From: Saprospiraceae bacterium
GTDB taxonomy: Bacteria > Bacteroidota > Bacteroidia > Chitinophagales > Saprospiraceae
Length of the DNA: 64,000 nt
Direction of reading: 5' to 3'
NCBI GenBank assembly: GCA_022448945.1
Contig: JAKVCV010000011.1
Span: 292,454 to 356,453 of the forward strand
How positions within the stretch are numbered: the stretch's first letter is position 1; each line of letters starts with the position of its first letter. Positions 35,696 to 45,873 of the stretch are shown piece after piece. Made by a program: the position numbers and the translations under genes. Below the pieces are notes generated by a model, which ran no database searches, had not been told where the DNA came from, and saw nothing but the letters and a program-made list of their open reading frames with translations.

Positions 35696-36749
35696 TTTTT
35701 TTGTTTTTTATCTTTAAAGCTATATTAACAATCGATGTCAGTATAATTGCAAGTCCTAATAACAAACAGCCAAGTTCTAATGTCCCTATAGCTTGTAGCT
35801 GAAAAGCAATACCAATAAAAATCAAATTTACTAAACCTAGAATTGCTGTTGCAGGTAAATGGGAGAAGCCAAGGTTAAGTAATAGATGGTGGATATGAGT
35901 TCTGTCTGGGCTAAATGGAGAACTCCCTTTAACAATACGTAATGTAAAAACACGGAAAGTATCAAATAAAGGAACAATTAACACACCTATAGCTACAGCA
36001 GGTGCAGATTGCACACTAAATTCGTTTACATATTCAAGGTTTTCCTGAATAAAAGAAATTGCTAAAATAGAGGCTGTTAAACCTATTAACAAAGAACCTG
36101 TGTCTCCCATAAAAATTTCTGCTGAAAGATTATAGCGCAAAAAGGCTATTAAGCCTCCGGTTAATGATGCCGCTAAAATAGCAAGATCTATACTGCCCAT
36201 AAGTAAAAACCAAGAACCAAATGCAATGCAAATAATACAACCAATAGTGCCCGAAAGAGCATTAATGCCGTCTATTAGATTAAAAGCATTAATAATTACT
36301 ATTATGGTTAGCATAGACAAAGGGATGCCCGCAATGTCTGGGATTTCGTTAATTCCAAAAATCCCGTATAAACTGGTTAGTTGTATTTTGGCAAAATATA
36401 CTAAGATGAATGCCGCAAAAATTTGACCTGCAAATTTCTTTGATGCAGTTAAAGGGATAATATCATCTTTCGCACCTATAAGAAAAATAACAATAAAAGA
36501 GCAAAGAATATATTGTAATGGCGAGTGACCGTATTGGGACTGAAGGTTGAAAGGGATCCAAAAGGTTACCGAAAAAATTAAACCAGCAAAAATGCCAAGT
36601 CCTCCTAATGTAGGTACGCTTTTATAGTGTGAGCCCCGTTCGCCCGGTTCATCTACTAAGTTTTTTTCTTCGGCTATCCTTATAATAGAGGGAGTGGCAA
36701 AATAGGTAATTAAAAAGGCAGTCAAAAAGGCACCAATTATATCGTACAT
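35688..36749 (-). CDS. WecA/MraY-like undecaprenyl-phosphate sugar-1-phosphate transferase
   Basis: 353 residues with about eleven membrane helices. The cytoplasmic loops carry the family motifs: DEPGERGSHYKSVPTLGGLGI near residue 34, the DD pair in GAKDDIIPL, the NAFNLIDGINALSG segment near 155, FMGDTGSLLIG near 215, and DRTHIHHLLLNLG near 280 (HIHH magnesium/carbohydrate motif of the WecA group). It probably starts an O-antigen, teichoic-like or polysaccharide precursor by transferring a HexNAc-1-phosphate; the sugar is not certain. Overlaps crcB. Confidence 0.9.
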   Translation of the reverse strand: MYDIIGAFLTAFLITYFATPSIIRIAEEKNLVDEPGERGSHYKSVPTLGGLGIFAGLIFSVTFWIPFNLQSQYGHSPLQYILCSFIVIFLIGAKDDIIPLTASKKFAGQIFAAFILVYFAKIQLTSLYGIFGINEIPDIAGIPLSMLTIIVIINAFNLIDGINALSGTIGCIICIAFGSWFLLMGSIDLAILAASLTGGLIAFLRYNLSAEIFMGDTGSLLIGLTASILAISFIQENLEYVNEFSVQSAPAVAIGVLIVPLFDTFRVFTLRIVKGSSPFSPDRTHIHHLLLNLGFSHLPATAILGLVNLIFIGIAFQLQAIGTLELGCLLLGLAIILTSIVNIALKIKNKKND

Positions 36750-37059
36750 TGTTAAAAAAACTTATATATATGAAAACTATTAATTTAAAATTTAAAAGGC
36801 ACTAAAATTTCTATTTAAGAAAGGGATGAACTGCAAAATCAATTTCATGGCATAAAAAATATTCGAATAAGGATGATGCAGTAACGATAATTTATAGAAA
36901 TTCATTTTAGGGAATAAGATGTTGAACGATAAAAAATAAAAATATTTGTATGTGTCTTATTTTCAATGGATCAAATTTCAAAGGGCACTAACAAAAGTAC
37001 TGTTTTTTAATTATTTATCATTAAAAAATAGCACAAAACACACATCAACAAATGTTTTT
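36750..37059. other. Gene-free stretch between glyS and the WecA-like gene
   Basis: 310 bases, mostly A/T. It contains two similar sequences of the form AAATTTnAAAGGCACTAA (36789 and 36973) and a minus-strand TACTTTTG at 36992-36999 that could be a -7 element, though 240 bases from the gene. Nothing else recognised. Confidence 0.4.
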
Positions 37060-38619
37060 TTATAATTGTTTCAACAAACTACTCATGTCAACTCTTTTGG
37101 AGACTATTTTTTCGATTTCTTCTGCAGGTATTCGTTCTTGTTTCATAGTGTCCCTTTCTCTTAAGGTTACAGTATTATCTTCTATTGTTTGTTCATCAAC
37201 TGTAATGCAAAAAGGAGTTCCTAGCTGATCTTGACGACGGTATCGGCGGCCAATGGCATCTTTTTCATCGTATTGGCAATTGAACGAATATTTAATTTCA
37301 TCAAAGATTTTTTTTGCTGTTTTAGTCAATGCTTTGTTAACCCTTACTACTGGCAAGACTGCACATTTAACAGGAGCTATTGCTGGGGGCAATTTCAAAA
37401 CAACACGTTCTTTTAGTTCCCCTTTAGAATCTGGTGCTAAATCTATGTTGTAAGCCTGGCTTAATGTGGCTAAAAACATTCTGTCACATCCTATTGAAGT
37501 TTCTACAACATAAGGCACATAATGTTGTTTTGTTTCAATATCCTGAATCTGCAATTTTTTACCTGAAAGTTCTTGATGAGAAGACAAATCAAAATCTGTT
37601 CGAGAATGTATACCTTCGAGTTCTTTAAACCCAAAAGGAAACTGGAATTCTATATCTAATGCAGCATCTGCATAATGTGCTAGTGTTTCGTGATTATGAA
37701 ACCGTAGGTTTTCGGGTGGGGTGCCTAGTGCTAAGTGCCATTTCATCCGCATTTCTTTCCAGTATTCATAGAATTTTTTTTGTTCTCCTGGTTTTACAAA
37801 AAATTGCATTTCCATTTGTTCAAACTCTCTCATTCTAAAAATAAATTGCCTTGCCACTATTTCGTTGCGAAATGCTTTGCCTATTTGGGCTATCCCGAAA
37901 GGGATTTTTTGTCTAGATGTATTCCAAACATTCATAAAATTAACAAATATTCCTTGAGCAGTTTCAGGGCGTAGATATAAAACATCTTCACTTGTAGCTC
38001 CCCCGCCTTGTGTAGAAAACATTAGATTGAATTGTCTGACTTCTGTCCAGTTTTTTGAGCCGGAATGCGGACAAACAATTTCTAAATCTATAATTAATTG
38101 TCTTAAATCAGCTAAGTCGCCAGTATTCAATGCTTTATTCATTCTACTAAGAATGCCATTAATTTTTTTTGTGCGCTCAATAGTCCGCTGATCAGTGTCA
38201 AGAAATTGTTGCTTGTCAAAGCTATCTCCAAATCGTTTATGTGCTTTATTTACATCTTTGTCAATTTTTTTTTGGATTTTTTTTTGGATATAATCTTCTA
38301 TTAACTGGTCGGCACGATATCGTTTTTTGGAATCTTTATTGTCAACTAATGGGTCATTAAATGCATCCACATGGCCTGAGGCTTTCCAGACTTTGGGGTC
38401 CATAAAAATAGCTGAGTCGAGCCCAACTATATTTTCGTTCATTTGGACCATAGCTTTCCACCAGTATTCTTTGATATTGTTTTTCAATAAAACGCCATAG
38501 GGGCCATAATCATAAACAGCACTTAACCCTCCGTATATTTCGCTAGATTGATAAATATATCCTAGTTTTTTGCAATGGGAAACAATATCCTGAAGCTCTG
38601 TAGTTTGTTCTTTTACCAT
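37060..38619 (-). CDS. glyS: Glycyl-tRNA synthetase (dimeric, eukaryote/archaea-like class)
   Basis: 519 residues from the ATG at 38619. An upstream in-frame ATG at 38682 would add a poorly conserved 21-residue leader, so I prefer the later one (MVKEQTTELQDIVSHCKKLG). It is the alpha2-type enzyme: YIYQSSEIYGGLSAVYDYGPYG in two parts near residue 20, LRPETAQGIFVNF near 225, FRNEIVARQFIFRMREFEQME near 265 (motif 2), and IGCDRMF near 375, followed by an anticodon-binding domain with QLGTPFCITVDE. It charges tRNA-Gly in the cytoplasm. Confidence 0.95.
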   Translation of the reverse strand: MVKEQTTELQDIVSHCKKLGYIYQSSEIYGGLSAVYDYGPYGVLLKNNIKEYWWKAMVQMNENIVGLDSAIFMDPKVWKASGHVDAFNDPLVDNKDSKKRYRADQLIEDYIQKKIQKKIDKDVNKAHKRFGDSFDKQQFLDTDQRTIERTKKINGILSRMNKALNTGDLADLRQLIIDLEIVCPHSGSKNWTEVRQFNLMFSTQGGGATSEDVLYLRPETAQGIFVNFMNVWNTSRQKIPFGIAQIGKAFRNEIVARQFIFRMREFEQMEMQFFVKPGEQKKFYEYWKEMRMKWHLALGTPPENLRFHNHETLAHYADAALDIEFQFPFGFKELEGIHSRTDFDLSSHQELSGKKLQIQDIETKQHYVPYVVETSIGCDRMFLATLSQAYNIDLAPDSKGELKERVVLKLPPAIAPVKCAVLPVVRVNKALTKTAKKIFDEIKYSFNCQYDEKDAIGRRYRRQDQLGTPFCITVDEQTIEDNTVTLRERDTMKQERIPAEEIEKIVSKRVDMSSLLKQL

Positions 38620-38744
38620 GGTGACAAAGTGTATGTTATTTATGATGTTTTTAAAAGCTAAAAAAGTAATGTGTTCTAACAAACAAACTAAAAAGGGCGT
38701 TTGTTTTAAGTGTCGAAAATGTTTGATTTAAAATAAACTTGGGG

Positions 38745-39728
38745 TTAATTCATTTTAACAGGAATAATATCTCCATCTGGTGTCAACCAGAAATAGTCTT
38801 TAACAGGTTTATCCTTTTCTTTTATTACTATTTGAATTTTTAAGTTATAAATGAATTGGATGGCCGGCCCAAGGATGTCAGGGTTGTCTACAATATCATA
38901 ATCGTCATATTTTAGTTTGTCATAATACATTGTTTTGGGCTTGTACATATCCAATACTTTTCCTTTTTCGGGAGCTCCCCCTAGTGACACATTAGATATT
39001 GCATTATACCAAGAGTATCGGTCAATAGGCGAAACAGCTTTTTTGTTTTCTGCAACAACCTTGTATCCATTTTCTAGATCTAAGCCTAATTCTGTCTCGT
39101 AAAGTTCAATTTCTTTTACTAAATGTGAAACTGCTTTTTTACGCATTTCTATATAAATAGACTCTTGGTTTGAAACAGAACAATCGACTTTTACAAGATC
39201 AAAGATCTCATATCTCGCAGCAGCAGAAATAATCTTACCCATAAAGTTTGAATCGTTATGTTTTATATGTACATTTTGTTGCATCTCAAACCCTTTAGGC
39301 ACTTCATTATGTGTTTTTGTAAATATTTTTTTCCCTTTTTCATCTTCATATAATGGCAAGAATCTAACCATATCCAGATAAATATTCTCTTTTGGTATCC
39401 CTATAGTTTGTAAGTCTTGAGCAAAACCATTGAACCTGTCCAGAAGTAAGGTGTTAGTTTCGTCTGCTGTTTTCCCCATTTGAGTGAGGTTAAAAACTGC
39501 AACATAGGATTCTGCTTTTTGATTGCTCAGAACTTTGACATTTAATTCTACTACACGATTCTTTTTAAATTTAGGAGAAGCCAGGATGTTTTGAGGCCGT
39601 GTGTTATTCTCATTGATCAGGGACTTTTGACTTTCATTTTGGTTTCCTAAATTTCGATTATCACTTACTTGGGCATTTGTAACAGCAAGGGAGAATATTA
39701 AAAAGATAATTGATAATTTTATTTTCAT
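38745..39728 (-). CDS. SIMPL-domain (DUF541)-like secreted protein
   Basis: 327 residues with a signal peptide (MKIKLSIIFLIFSLAVTNAQ). The part from about 60 to 290 fits the SIMPL (DUF541) layout: ELNVKVLSNQKAESYVAVFN, a long helix with DETNTLLLDRFNGFAQDLQTIGIPKENI (two parts), then YLDMVRFLPLY, and a second helix KKAVSHLVKEIELYETELGL. SIMPL proteins are periplasmic or envelope-associated with poorly defined roles. It has a proline-rich end (KPVKDYFWLTPDGDIIPV). No operon partner; glyS follows 125 bases downstream on the same strand. Confidence 0.65.
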   Translation of the reverse strand: MKIKLSIIFLIFSLAVTNAQVSDNRNLGNQNESQKSLINENNTRPQNILASPKFKKNRVVELNVKVLSNQKAESYVAVFNLTQMGKTADETNTLLLDRFNGFAQDLQTIGIPKENIYLDMVRFLPLYEDEKGKKIFTKTHNEVPKGFEMQQNVHIKHNDSNFMGKIISAAARYEIFDLVKVDCSVSNQESIYIEMRKKAVSHLVKEIELYETELGLDLENGYKVVAENKKAVSPIDRYSWYNAISNVSLGGAPEKGKVLDMYKPKTMYYDKLKYDDYDIVDNPDILGPAIQFIYNLKIQIVIKEKDKPVKDYFWLTPDGDIIPVKMN

Positions 39729-39939
39729 GATAAATATTAATATTAATTAAATCACACCATTCAAAATTAAGAAAAGCAAATAAAAAAACGAAGTTCGATT
39801 GACACAATTACCCTTTTTATTTAAAAAAAATCACTCTACTTATAGCAATGTACTTATAATAAAAAAGATATATTTAGTCTATTTACGATTTAAAAGACTA
39901 AAAACGTATTCTATTTGAAATAATGCACAAGATATTTTC

Positions 39940-39970
39940 TTGATAATAACTAAAGAAAACGCTACTTTTG
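39940..39970 (+). promoter_or_regulatory. Complete Bacteroidota promoter of pheS (-33 TTG, -7 TACTTTTG)
   Basis: TTG at 39940-39942, 20 bases of spacer, then TACTTTTG at 39963-39970. Both boxes and the spacing fit the consensus. The leader to the ATG would be about 30 bases. Confidence 0.7.
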
Positions 39971-40008
39971 TGTAATTATTCAACTTTAGAAATAGAAATA
40001 ATAACCTT

Positions 40009-41046
40009 ATGGTGATTGAAGCATTTGATAGAGTGAAAGAGTTACAAACACTCATAACATCAACGGAGATAAACAATAAAGAAGATTTAGAGGCTTTCCG
40101 TATTGAATATTTAGGGACAAAAAACATTATAAAACCCCTTTTTAGTGCAATTAGGAACATCCCTAATGAGCGAAAAAAAGAATATGGTCAGCTTGTTAAC
40201 GCATTAAAACAATTAGCAGAAGAAAAATTCATTGAAATTGATCAATTATTGAATGCCAAAGCTGCTAATCAGGTTGAACAGGTTGATTTAACCGCACCTG
40301 CTGAGGCCCTTGAACTAGGCTCTCGCCATCCTGTTTCTTTAGTGCTGAATCAAATGATTGAGATTTTTGATAGACTTGGGTTTGCAATTGCAGAAGATAT
40401 TGAAATAGAAGATGATTGGCATAACTTTACGGCATTAAACACTCCTCAAGATCATCCTGCCCGTGATATGCAGGATACCTATTATATTTTGAATGATCCA
40501 CGTAGATTGTTGCGTACACATACTTCATCAGTTCAGTCTCATGTAATGATGACACAAAAACCACCCATTCGAATTATTGCCCCTGGTCGTGTTTATAGGA
40601 ATGAGACTATTTCTGCAAGGGCACATTGCCAATTTCATCAGGTTGAAGGGCTTTATATTGCTGAAAAAGTTAGTTTCGCAGATTTAAGGCAGACGATTTA
40701 TTATTTTGCAAAAGAGATGTTTGGGGCTACCAAAATACGCATGCGCCCTTCTTTCTTTCCTTTTACAGAGCCAAGTGCTGAGGTTGATGTATGGTGGGGG
40801 TGTGAAACAGAAACAGATAAACGGATTACAAAAGGAACGGGATGGCTTGAAATTTTGGGCTGTGGCATGGTTGATCCTGCAGTATTGGTAAATTGTGGTA
40901 TTGATCCAGAAAAATATTCTGGCTTTGCATTTGGGATGGGTGTAGAGCGAATTGCTATGTTAAAATACCAAATTGATGATATACGTCTTTTGTTTGAAAA
41001 CGACGTGCGTTTTTTGAAGCAATTTAAAAAAACAGCTGTTTTTTAA
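40009..41046 (+). CDS. pheS: Phenylalanyl-tRNA synthetase alpha subunit
   Basis: 345 residues. The N-terminal coiled coil (about 1-90) precedes the class II core: RHPVSLVLNQMIEIFDRLGF, DDWHNFTALNTPQDHPARD, LLRTHTSSVQ (motif 1-2 region), GRVYRNETISARAHCQFHQVEGL (in two parts) and the C-terminal GFAFGMGVERIAMLKY with the motif 3 arginine. It pairs with PheT, whose gene is not in the window. Two small lipoprotein genes and an MBL hydrolase gene follow on the same strand. Confidence 0.96.
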   Translation: MVIEAFDRVKELQTLITSTEINNKEDLEAFRIEYLGTKNIIKPLFSAIRNIPNERKKEYGQLVNALKQLAEEKFIEIDQLLNAKAANQVEQVDLTAPAEALELGSRHPVSLVLNQMIEIFDRLGFAIAEDIEIEDDWHNFTALNTPQDHPARDMQDTYYILNDPRRLLRTHTSSVQSHVMMTQKPPIRIIAPGRVYRNETISARAHCQFHQVEGLYIAEKVSFADLRQTIYYFAKEMFGATKIRMRPSFFPFTEPSAEVDVWWGCETETDKRITKGTGWLEILGCGMVDPAVLVNCGIDPEKYSGFAFGMGVERIAMLKYQIDDIRLLFENDVRFLKQFKKTAVF

Positions 41047-41084
41047 TTTCAAAACACTTCTTGGATTGTCTAAAAGCATAGTTT

Positions 41085-41471
41085 ATGCGATGTTTATATT
41101 TTATTAGTCTTTTTTTGTTTGTTGTGGGCGCTTGTCAATCTGAGTTCCAGGCGGAACAAAGCAGTCCCGAAGGAGCAATTCGTTTTTTTTTTGAAGCGCT
41201 GAAACACGAGCAATTTGAAAAGGCTAGCCTTTATACAACCGCAAAAACTCAAATTTCTTTAAGAGATTTTGTTGCGCATTTGAATACAATAAGTGCTGAA
41301 CAAAAAACAATTTTATTATCTCCGTTTAAAATGAAAGTCTCCAGTGTGGGCTGTTCGGAAAATCAGGGTACTACAATTTGTTCCTTATGCTGTAGTCCCG
41401 ATGGTGAAATAGCAATAAGTATGGTGCAGAAAGATAACAAGTGGTTTGTTGAGATGGAATTTGGGTTTTAA
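41085..41471 (+). CDS. Small cysteine-motif lipoprotein, DUF4878-like
   Basis: 128 residues; lipobox VGAC (acylated C17). After a short linker SPEGAIRFFFEALKHEQFEKASLYTT has the helix pattern of NTF2/DUF4878-like proteins. The C-terminal half has four cysteines: C90, C99, C102 and C103 (VGCSENQGTTICSLCC), and the protein ends in a strand, KWFVEMEF. It is a tandem paralogue of the next gene, which has the same architecture and cysteine spacing. Role unknown; the cysteines could form disulfides in the periplasm or bind a metal. Confidence 0.65.
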   Translation: MRCLYFISLFLFVVGACQSEFQAEQSSPEGAIRFFFEALKHEQFEKASLYTTAKTQISLRDFVAHLNTISAEQKTILLSPFKMKVSSVGCSENQGTTICSLCCSPDGEIAISMVQKDNKWFVEMEFGF

Positions 41472-41525
41472 GCAGTATAATATTCTCTTGCAATCACATA
41501 ATTTTTATTTAATAACCCATTTACA

Positions 41526-41939
41526 ATGAAAAATCAAAACTTCACATTTTTATTTATTATATTTTTATTTTTTGTTAGCTGTGATAATACAATATCAAGT
41601 GGGGCACCCGATGATACAATGAGAGCGTTTATTGAAAAAATGAAGTTGCTTGATTTTGAGGGGGCTAAAGAGTTTACTACTAATAATACAGATGCAACAC
41701 TTGATTTTTTAAGTACACGGATTCAGATATTAAAAGATATGGGGAAAGAAGAACAGATTCCGACTTTGTTTGGTGGAATTGATTTTACGCAAGCAACAGC
41801 AACTTGTGTTACAAAAGAGTCAAGGGCAACATGTAAATGTTGCGAAGAAAACAGTGACAATTGTAAAGATATAAGTGTAGTTCAGGAAGGAGGTAAGTGG
41901 CTAATTAACATTCCCAAAGAGGCTACAATTCATAATTAA
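41526..41939 (+). CDS. Small cysteine-motif lipoprotein, paralogue of the preceding gene
   Basis: 137 residues; lipobox FVSC (acylated C19). It has the same plan as its neighbour: APDDTMRAFIEKMKLLDFEGAKEFTT, then a helix, then cysteines C94, C103, C105, C106 and C113 (TATCVTKESRATCKCC), and a final WLINIPKEA strand. The spacing C-x8-C-x(1-2)-CC is shared with the paralogue, which argues for a conserved function of the cysteines. The gap between the genes is 54 bases, so one transcript is likely. Function unknown. Confidence 0.65.
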   Translation: MKNQNFTFLFIIFLFFVSCDNTISSGAPDDTMRAFIEKMKLLDFEGAKEFTTNNTDATLDFLSTRIQILKDMGKEEQIPTLFGGIDFTQATATCVTKESRATCKCCEENSDNCKDISVVQEGGKWLINIPKEATIHN

Positions 41940-41993
41940 TGATATTTTAATATATAGTTTATACTATAATTAAAGTGCTCATCATCAAGAAAA

Positions 41994-42755
41994 ATGAAAG
42001 TAACATTCTTAGGTACTGGAACTTCTCAGGGAATCCCTGTTATTGGTTGCGATTGTGAAACTTGTCTGTCTAATGACCAAAGAGATAATCGACTGCGTGT
42101 TTCAATACAAATTGAAGTCAATAACAGTGTCTTAGTAATAGATGTAGGCCCAGACTTTAGGCAACAGATGTTGCGCGCAGGAACAAATAAAATTGATGGG
42201 ATTCTCATTACACACCAGCATAGTGACCATGTTTCAGGGATTGATGATATTAGACCATTTAATTTTATGCATGGGATAGATATGCCTATCTATGCCACCC
42301 ATTTTGTTCAACAAAAGCTTATACAAAAACACCCATATATTTTTGAGGCTAAATATCCAGGAGTGCCAAGAATTAACTTTCATACAATTTCAAAATCAAG
42401 AGAATTTACAGTAGCAAACATTCCTGTTATTCCGATTGAAATATATCATGGAGAACTTCCAATTTTGGGATTTAGAATTGGACGATTCGCTTATTTGACC
42501 GATTTTAAGACTATAGAAGAAGATGAAGTTTTCAAGTTAAAAGGGGTAGAAGTATTGGTTGTTAGTGCACTACAACATAAAAAGCATCATTCACATTCTT
42601 CTTTAGATGAATCTATCGCTTTTGTAAATAAAATACAGGTTCCATCTGCATATTTTACTCACATTAGTCATAAGATGGGACCTCATATAAAAACTGAAGG
42701 CCTGCTTCCTGACCATATTCAATTGGCTTATGATGGGCTTGTGTTAGAGGTTTAA
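41994..42755 (+). CDS. MBL-fold metallo-hydrolase (PhnP-like)
   Basis: 253 residues. The metal motif HQHSDH gives H74, H76, D78 and H79. The N-terminal FLGTGTSQGIPVIGCDCETC, with CDCETC cysteines, and the C-terminal FTHISHKMG match the small PhnP/lipoate-ligase-linked group of MBL hydrolases that act on cyclic or ester phosphates. Substrate not predictable. It lies 54 bases after the second small lipoprotein gene and converges with infB. Confidence 0.85.
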   Translation: MKVTFLGTGTSQGIPVIGCDCETCLSNDQRDNRLRVSIQIEVNNSVLVIDVGPDFRQQMLRAGTNKIDGILITHQHSDHVSGIDDIRPFNFMHGIDMPIYATHFVQQKLIQKHPYIFEAKYPGVPRINFHTISKSREFTVANIPVIPIEIYHGELPILGFRIGRFAYLTDFKTIEEDEVFKLKGVEVLVVSALQHKKHHSHSSLDESIAFVNKIQVPSAYFTHISHKMGPHIKTEGLLPDHIQLAYDGLVLEV

Positions 42756-42812
42756 CTCAAAAAATCAATTTTGTTCGCGTTTATATAAGAAATTGGCAAA
42801 CCAAAGAAGACA

Positions 42813-45650
42813 CTATAGAGTTTGCTTGATTTCTTTAATTTCATATATCTCTAAAACATCTCCTTGTTTGATGTCATTGTAGTTTTTAATAGTAATCCCA
42901 CATTCAAAACCTTGTTTTACTTCAGGCACATTATCTTTGAATCTTTTAAGTGATGATAGCTCGCCATTCACCCCTTCTTTTTTAGGGTATTCAACTATAC
43001 CTCCTCTAATAACACGAACAAAGGAATTTCTTGTTACTTTGCCTTCCTGAACAAAACATCCAGCAACAGCACCAACCTTTGATATTTTGAACACTTCTTG
43101 CACATCTACCATCCCAATTATGTCTTCTACTTGCTTGGGCTCTAACATGCCTTCCAAAGCAGATTTAATTTCATCTATTGCATCGTATATGATAGAGTAC
43201 ATTTTAATTTCAACCCCTTCTTTTTCAGCTAAACGTTTTGCCATAGGGTTGGGACGAACCTGAAACCCTACAATAATTGCATCAGACGCTGCAGCGAGGT
43301 TTACATCAGATTCGGTTACTGGACCAACAGCTTTATATATAACATTTGTTTGAATTTGATCAGTAGATAATTTAAGTAAAGAATCTGACAATGCCTCAAC
43401 AGAACCATCATAGTCGCCCTTAACAATAAGGTTAAGTTCTTTGAAATTCCCAATTTTAATCCGGTTCGTAATGTCATCAAGTGTTACACGACGAGTAGCC
43501 CTGATTTGTTGTTGGCGAACAAGGTTAGCTCGTTTACTGGCCAAATCTTTAGCCTCTTTTTCCGAAGTAAGCACATTTACAGTTTCACCTGCTTGAGGAG
43601 CTCCTTGGAGCCCTAGTGCTAAAACAGGAGTAGAAGGACCCGCTTTTTTAATTCGTTTATTGCGTTCATCAAACATCGCTTTTATCCTTCCAAAATGTGG
43701 GCCCGCTACCAAGGCATCACCTATTTTAAGAGTCCCATTTCTAACCAATATTTTAGTTACATATCCACGACCTTTTTCAAGTGAAGCTTCCAAAACTGTT
43801 CCAGCGGCACGTTTTTCTGGGTTTGCTTTTAATTCTAACATCTCTGCTTCAAGCAAGATTTTTTCTAAGAGCAAATCAATATTAGTTCCTTTTTTAGCTG
43901 AGATATCTTGACTTTGATAAGAACCTCCCCATTCTTCTATTAACAAATCCATAGAAGCTAATTCTTGTTTTATTTTGTCAGGGTTAGCGCCTTCTTTATC
44001 AATCTTGTTTATAGCAAAAATAATTGGAACTTCAGCTGCTTTAGCATGACTAATAGCTTCTTTGGTTTGAGGCATAATACTATCATCAGCAGAGATAATA
44101 ATAATAGCGATATCAGTTACTTTTGCCCCCCGAGCTCTCATTGCAGTAAATGCTTCGTGCCCTGGAGTGTCAAGGAAAGTAATTGTACCTGATTCTCCAA
44201 CAGATACTTCATATGCACCTATATGTTGAGTTATACCACCGGCTTCGCTATCAGCAACATTTGCTTTACGTATACTATCTAATAAAGATGTTTTACCATG
44301 GTCAACATGTCCCATGACAGTAACAATAGGGGAGCGGACTTCTGTATCCTCAAGATCATCTTCCTCAATTTGGTAATCTTTTTCCATTTGATCTTCAGCA
44401 GAGACAAATTCAATTTCATATCCAAATTCAATTCCCATCAATTCTATTAATTCCTTGTCTAAACGTTGATTAATAGAAACCATTCTTTTCTCATTCATGC
44501 AAGCCATTATAATGTCCGTTGCTCCAATATTCATAAGGCTAGCTAATTCTGCTACAGCAATAAATTCTGTTACCTGAAGTGTTGGAGTTTCTTCTTCACT
44601 ATTTTCTATCTCTAGTAATCTTTCAGCTCGTTGTTCATCCCTTTCTTTTCTTGAAGCACCAAATTTTTTCTTTTTTATTCCACGCCCACCCAATAAGTTC
44701 ATTGTTTCCTTTAGCTTTGATCCAATTTCTTTTTCATCAATAGCTTTACGTTTATTTTTCTTTTTACCTCTTTTACCCGAACCACTATTTTGTTTTTCCT
44801 TATCAGCAGATTTGAATTGTTTTTTGTCACCTTTTTTATTGTCTCCAGAGTCTTTTTCAGTTGAACCAATTGTGGCATTAGATGTTTTATCATTTCCCTT
44901 GGCTACTCTCGTGCGCTTTCGACGTTTTTTTTGTTTAGACTCAGATGAGCCAACAAGATTTTTCTTTGAGGAGTCACTTTTTTCATCTTCGGTAAGCTTT
45001 TCTTTCCCTTTTTTCTTTCCTTTTGCCTTTTTGGATGCAATTTGTATCTTCCCCAGTATTTTCAAACCTTTAAGCTGTGGAGCGTCTACAGGGATATTAA
45101 GATCATCTTCCTCTTTAATTGGCTCTGTTGAATCAGTAGTTTCAGCAAGATCTTCAGCAACAATTTCTGTTTCTTCTGTTTCTTTTTCTATTTTTTCTTC
45201 TTCAGGCTCGACAGGTTCTTTTTTATCTGATTTTTTCTTTCCAACAGCATCTAAATTGATTTTCCCGATAACCTTAGGACCTGTCAATTGTGGAGATTTT
45301 TCTTTAATGTTGTCTGCCTTTTTTTCCGTAACCTCAGTATCAGGGGATGTTTCATTTTTTTCTTCAGGTGAGGGAGTCTTTTTTACAGTACTTTCAACAG
45401 TAGGCAAAGGATTCGGTTTGTCTTCAGGAAGGTTTTCTTGCCCTTTTCTTAAGCCAATAGTTATTTGGTTTGCTTTTGCTTTTATGGCAATTGAATTTTG
45501 AAAGTTTTGGGCGAGCATGTCATACATCTCATCCGAAATCTTTGCAGTTGGTTTGTTGCTTACGGAAAAACCACTTTCATTCAAAAACTCGACAATAGTT
45601 TTTGTTCCAACATTAAGTTCTTTTGCTACTTTGACTAGACGTTTCGACAT
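42813..45650 (-). CDS. infB: Translation initiation factor IF-2
   Basis: 945 residues. The N-terminal IF2_N-like start ([25 protein letters not shown] in two parts) is followed by a long low-complexity region (about 70-350) rich in lysine and glutamate ([23 protein letters not shown]). The G domain begins near residue 445: [12 protein letters not shown], then [15 protein letters not shown] and NKIDKEG. Domains II-IV follow, ending in EIKEIKQTL. It brings fMet-tRNA to the small ribosomal subunit. It is the third gene of the rimP-nusA-infB series, 223 bases after nusA. Confidence 0.97.
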   Translation of the reverse strand: MSKRLVKVAKELNVGTKTIVEFLNESGFSVSNKPTAKISDEMYDMLAQNFQNSIAIKAKANQITIGLRKGQENLPEDKPNPLPTVESTVKKTPSPEEKNETSPDTEVTEKKADNIKEKSPQLTGPKVIGKINLDAVGKKKSDKKEPVEPEEEKIEKETEETEIVAEDLAETTDSTEPIKEEDDLNIPVDAPQLKGLKILGKIQIASKKAKGKKKGKEKLTEDEKSDSSKKNLVGSSESKQKKRRKRTRVAKGNDKTSNATIGSTEKDSGDNKKGDKKQFKSADKEKQNSGSGKRGKKKNKRKAIDEKEIGSKLKETMNLLGGRGIKKKKFGASRKERDEQRAERLLEIENSEEETPTLQVTEFIAVAELASLMNIGATDIIMACMNEKRMVSINQRLDKELIELMGIEFGYEIEFVSAEDQMEKDYQIEEDDLEDTEVRSPIVTVMGHVDHGKTSLLDSIRKANVADSEAGGITQHIGAYEVSVGESGTITFLDTPGHEAFTAMRARGAKVTDIAIIIISADDSIMPQTKEAISHAKAAEVPIIFAINKIDKEGANPDKIKQELASMDLLIEEWGGSYQSQDISAKKGTNIDLLLEKILLEAEMLELKANPEKRAAGTVLEASLEKGRGYVTKILVRNGTLKIGDALVAGPHFGRIKAMFDERNKRIKKAGPSTPVLALGLQGAPQAGETVNVLTSEKEAKDLASKRANLVRQQQIRATRRVTLDDITNRIKIGNFKELNLIVKGDYDGSVEALSDSLLKLSTDQIQTNVIYKAVGPVTESDVNLAAASDAIIVGFQVRPNPMAKRLAEKEGVEIKMYSIIYDAIDEIKSALEGMLEPKQVEDIIGMVDVQEVFKISKVGAVAGCFVQEGKVTRNSFVRVIRGGIVEYPKKEGVNGELSSLKRFKDNVPEVKQGFECGITIKNYNDIKQGDVLEIYEIKEIKQTL

Positions 45651-45873
45651 CCTATAATTTTACTTTACTTTAAAATATCAGCTTATGAGCTTTGGCACAT
45701 CCCAAAAAAATAGATGGGCACACACAAACTTTTTTATTATATTATTACATAATTGCTAACTAAATATATTCAACATCAAGATTTAATGTACGGAGTAATA
45801 TAAATTAATTATAACCCGCACTATGTCAGAATAATAAATAAATTTAATATAACATAAATGTAATTATTATATA

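Noticed and set aside
36750-37059. Fluoride riboswitch before the crcB pair
   Set aside because: No sequence resembling the conserved crcB RNA core was found.
44812-45501. Plus-strand open frame of 229 codons antisense to infB
   Set aside because: It is the mirror of the lysine/glutamate-rich low-complexity region of infB and gives a serine/phenylalanine-rich sequence with no motif.
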